Positions 59,919 through 64,000 of a DNA stretch of 64,000 nucleotides are shown in pieces (positions within the stretch are counted from its first letter, which is position 1; each line of letters opens with the position of its first letter). Origin of the DNA: Oxalobacter sp. (GTDB taxonomy: Bacteria > Pseudomonadota > Gammaproteobacteria > Burkholderiales > Burkholderiaceae_D). The notes under the pieces are model-generated. The model was not told where the DNA came from. It made no database searches and worked only from the letters and a program-made list of their open reading frames with translations. The stretch is taken from positions 62,001 through 126,000 of the forward strand of contig QZKY01000007.1 in assembly GCA_003605115.1 (NCBI GenBank). Direction: 5' to 3'. The translations under genes were made by a program, and so were the position numbers.

Positions 59919-61229
59919 ATGTCTCGAACCCTGTTCAATAAAATTGGCGCCACATTGTCGGATCTCTGGGGGCGTGGCTCCGATAGCGAAGAAGAAGAGC
60001 GAAGCTATCGTGACAAGAAAAGGCCGCCCGAACTGGACAAGGCCTGGCAAAACTTCAATGAGCGCCTCAATCGTCTTTTCGGCAGAAAAGGTGGGGGACA
60101 AAATCAGGGGCAGAACAAGAATCCCGGAAACAAAGGCATGGGTCTTGCCATCCTGATCCTTGTCGTGATTTGTTTTTCTGCCTGGTTGTTCACGGGTTTG
60201 GTTATCGTCGCCGAAGGCCGGGTCGGTTTGGTCATGACCTTTGGTAAATTTACCGAAGTCAAGCAGCCGGGACTGAGTTGGCGCTGGCCCGCGCCTTTCC
60301 AAAGCGTTGAGATAATCAACAAGCTTCAGGTCAGAAAGATTGAGATTGGCTACCGCGGAAGTGAAAAGAATCGCGAGCACAAGGAATCGCTGGTGCCGAC
60401 TGGCGATGGCAACATTGTTGATATTCAGGTTGCAGTGCAATATCGCTTGAAGAATCCCAATGACTGGGCGTTCAATAATCTGGATCAGGAAGAAGCCGTG
60501 AAGCTGGTTGCCGAGAGCGCCATTCGTGAAGTGGTTGGCAAAAAGACCATGGACAATGTGTTGTACGAAGGCCGGGACAAGATTGCCCAAGAGGTCAGCC
60601 TGATTTTGCAGAATGCACTCGATCGCCACACGGCCGGGGTGGAAGTCATGAGTGTCAGTGTACAGGCTGCACAGGCGCCAGAAGAAGTGACGGCATCGTT
60701 CGATGATGCGTACAAAGCCGAACAGGATCGCAAGCGCATGGAAAACGAGAGCCGTGCTTATGCAGACGACGTTATTCCCAAAGCCAAAGGGGTTGCAACG
60801 CGGCTGATTCAGGACGCCGAAGCATATCGTGCGCGAGTCATCGCGCATGCCGAAGGCGACACAATACGTTTCAAGCAAATTCTGACTGAATATCAGAAAG
60901 CACCAGCGCTTACGCGCGACAGAATGTACATCGAGACCATGCAGGACATTTTGACGAAGACGACCAAGGTTCTGGTGGACACGAAGAACGGCGGCAACAT
61001 GATGTATCTGCCGCTTGACAAGCTCGTGCCGCAACCTGTCTCTCCTTCTCCTGAGGCCGTCAAGCCAGACGCTGCTCCGGCACCAGCCTCAACGACGACA
61101 GGCGCGCCGTCTGCTGCACCGACATCGACGGACAAAACGCCGGCAAACGCTGCGTCTGTTCCAGCAACGGGCAATGCTTCAGCGTCCATATTGCGTGAAC
61201 GTGATTCGCGCGCGCGGGAGGCAAGATAA
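59919..61229 (+). CDS. hflK: FtsH-associated modulator HflK
   Basis: With HflC it forms a membrane cage around the FtsH protease. The 436-residue protein has a cytoplasmic Gly/Asn/Lys-rich start (GGGQNQGQNKNPGNKG), one membrane helix (about 75-97, GLAILILVVICFSAWLFTGL), then the SPFH/band-7 domain with GRVGLVMTFGKFTEVKQPGL and LVPTGDGNIVDIQVAVQY. A helical region follows. The tail after residue 360 is a low-complexity Ala/Pro/Ser/Thr stretch. Its stop overlaps the hflC start by one base (TAATG). Confidence 0.95.
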   Translation: MSRTLFNKIGATLSDLWGRGSDSEEEERSYRDKKRPPELDKAWQNFNERLNRLFGRKGGGQNQGQNKNPGNKGMGLAILILVVICFSAWLFTGLVIVAEGRVGLVMTFGKFTEVKQPGLSWRWPAPFQSVEIINKLQVRKIEIGYRGSEKNREHKESLVPTGDGNIVDIQVAVQYRLKNPNDWAFNNLDQEEAVKLVAESAIREVVGKKTMDNVLYEGRDKIAQEVSLILQNALDRHTAGVEVMSVSVQAAQAPEEVTASFDDAYKAEQDRKRMENESRAYADDVIPKAKGVATRLIQDAEAYRARVIAHAEGDTIRFKQILTEYQKAPALTRDRMYIETMQDILTKTTKVLVDTKNGGNMMYLPLDKLVPQPVSPSPEAVKPDAAPAPASTTTGAPSAAPTSTDKTPANAASVPATGNASASILRERDSRAREAR

Positions 61230-62110
61230 TGAGAAAGTTTTCATTGATCGCCCTGTTCGGGTTAATTCTTTATTCGCTTGTCACCTCGATTTTTTTTATT
61301 GTCGATGAGCGTCAACACGCCATCGTGTCTGGCTCTGGCCAAATCAAGCGCGTCATTTCCGAACCGGGGTTGTATTACAAAACCCCTGCGCCTCTGGAAG
61401 AAGTCATCTTGCTTGACAAGCGCATTGTGACGTCTGAAATAACCGTACCGGAAAAAGTGGCAACCTCTGAAAAAGAAGTTGCCATGATCGACTCATTCGT
61501 GAAATGGCGCGTCGACAATCCCAGACTCTTTTATGTGAGTTTTAGCGGCAGCATGCAGCAGGGGCAGGATAAAGTGCTGCAAATGGTCAAGGCCGCGCTG
61601 GCGGAAGAAGTCAGACATTACACGCTAAAGGAATTGTTGACGGGCGATCGAAGCGAGTTGGTGGATGAAATACAGAAGGGCATGGCAGCTGAGGCAAAGA
61701 ATTTGGGTATCGTGATCGTGGATGTGCGCCTCAAGCGCATTGGCTATTCGAACAATGCGGCGATTTTCGATCAGATGAAAGCGGAACGCACGCGAATAGC
61801 GAACGAGACGCGTGCCAACGGTGTTGCCGAAGCTGAGCGGATTCGCGCAGAAGCGGACAAAAAACACACGATCATCATTGCAGAAGCAGCGCGTCAGGCA
61901 CAAAAAATTCGTGGTGAGGGCGATGCAAAAGCCGCAAAACTGTATGCCAAGGAATTTGGAAAAAATCCGGAATTTGCCAAGTTCTATCGCACACTCGAAG
62001 CCTACCGTGCCACTTTTAACAGCCGCAACGATGTGATTGTTGTTGACCCGTCTTCCGAGTTCTTCAAATACATGAGGAATCCCAAGGCGACCGGCGCTGC
62101 CAAGAAATAA
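61229..62110 (+). CDS. hflC: FtsH-associated modulator HflC
   Basis: Partner of HflK in the SPFH complex that restrains FtsH. The 293-residue protein has one N-terminal membrane helix (about 5-25, LIALFGLILYSLVTSIFFIV) and a band-7 domain (ERQHAIVSGSGQIKRVISEP, VDSFVKWRVDNPRLFY-like). A long helical part with alternating charges follows (ETRANGVAEAERIRAEADKK, AARQAQKIRGEGDAKAAKLY). Translation is coupled to hflK. The downstream space holds no DUF2065 gene, which many Burkholderiales have before hisZ. Confidence 0.96.
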   Translation: MRKFSLIALFGLILYSLVTSIFFIVDERQHAIVSGSGQIKRVISEPGLYYKTPAPLEEVILLDKRIVTSEITVPEKVATSEKEVAMIDSFVKWRVDNPRLFYVSFSGSMQQGQDKVLQMVKAALAEEVRHYTLKELLTGDRSELVDEIQKGMAAEAKNLGIVIVDVRLKRIGYSNNAAIFDQMKAERTRIANETRANGVAEAERIRAEADKKHTIIIAEAARQAQKIRGEGDAKAAKLYAKEFGKNPEFAKFYRTLEAYRATFNSRNDVIVVDPSSEFFKYMRNPKATGAAKK

Positions 62111-62239
62111 ATAACGATAAGGCCGCACTCTGACCCTATGGAAAGATTACGTTCAGCGTGCGCCTGCTTGGAAACGTCTCATGCGCCGTGTGGCATGAGT
62201 GTGTTGTGATGAGCATCAACATATTTTCCTGAATTAATT

Positions 62240-64000
<1,761 letters not shown>

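Overview
The window is about 64 kb of bacterial chromosome with roughly even base composition. Almost all of it is conserved core genome. The gene orders rimP-nusA-infB-rbfA-truB, hupB-tRNA-Val-tRNA-Asp-ppiD and rlmN-pilF-rodZ-ispG-hisS-yfgM-bamB-der-hfq-hflX-hflK-hflC-hisZ-purA, together with a hisZ regulatory subunit and a 519-residue NusA, point to Betaproteobacteria, order Burkholderiales, most likely Oxalobacteraceae or a close relative. This placement is an inference from gene order and protein likeness; no rRNA gene is present to settle it.

Layout. 1-645: 5' part of parE (minus strand, runs off the left edge). 1037-9560: the translation and transcription block rimP, nusA, infB, rbfA, truB, typA, led by a consensus promoter and a terminator-like leader hairpin. 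9609-13818: a DMT-family exporter, the HU gene hupB, two tRNA genes, a terminator, the periplasmic chaperone ppiD and a thioesterase. 13829-17875: a small membrane protein and mfd on the minus strand. 18069-19277: ispD-ispF of the MEP isoprenoid pathway. 19320-23398: ftsK, lolA and a GGDEF protein with degenerate active-site residues (minus). 23640-25763: trxB, an Smr-domain protein and a Sel1-type lipoprotein. 25855-27862: nadE and a PII gene (minus). 28023-33542: thrC, then moeA-moaD-methyltransferase-moaE-crcB. 33631-36299: clpB behind a textbook sigma-32 promoter.

36.6-48.8 kb is the more variable part: a yjhX-type toxin gene without a visible partner, a CadR-like MerR regulator facing a cation exporter across a 19-bp-spacer operator, a chemotaxis receptor, mdaB, a DUF1003 protein, a tandem HD/HD-GYP protein, a thiamine-binding-type protein, two small genes of unknown function, a GAF-GGDEF cyclase with intact active and inhibitory sites, corA, a probably periplasmic seven-repeat WD40 protein and a ZIP metal transporter. 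48.9-64.0 kb is one long same-strand run from ndk to purA (cut by the right edge), covering rRNA/tRNA modification, type IV pilus biogenesis, cell shape, isoprenoid, aminoacylation, outer-membrane assembly, ribosome GTPases, Hfq and the HflKC complex.

The most striking non-genic structure is a family of imperfect palindromes with GGGGTCAG/CTGACCCC ends. Six copies at five places lie between 29.5 and 36.6 kb. Two of these places are inverted pairs spaced about 90-105 bp, as in REPIN elements, and one copy supplies the stop codon and last residues of a methyltransferase gene. A second, G/C-run family sits at 6.56-6.68 kb and at 36.3 kb. No transposase, integrase, phage gene, CRISPR array or defence system was seen, and I found no convincing candidate for a wholly new biological system.
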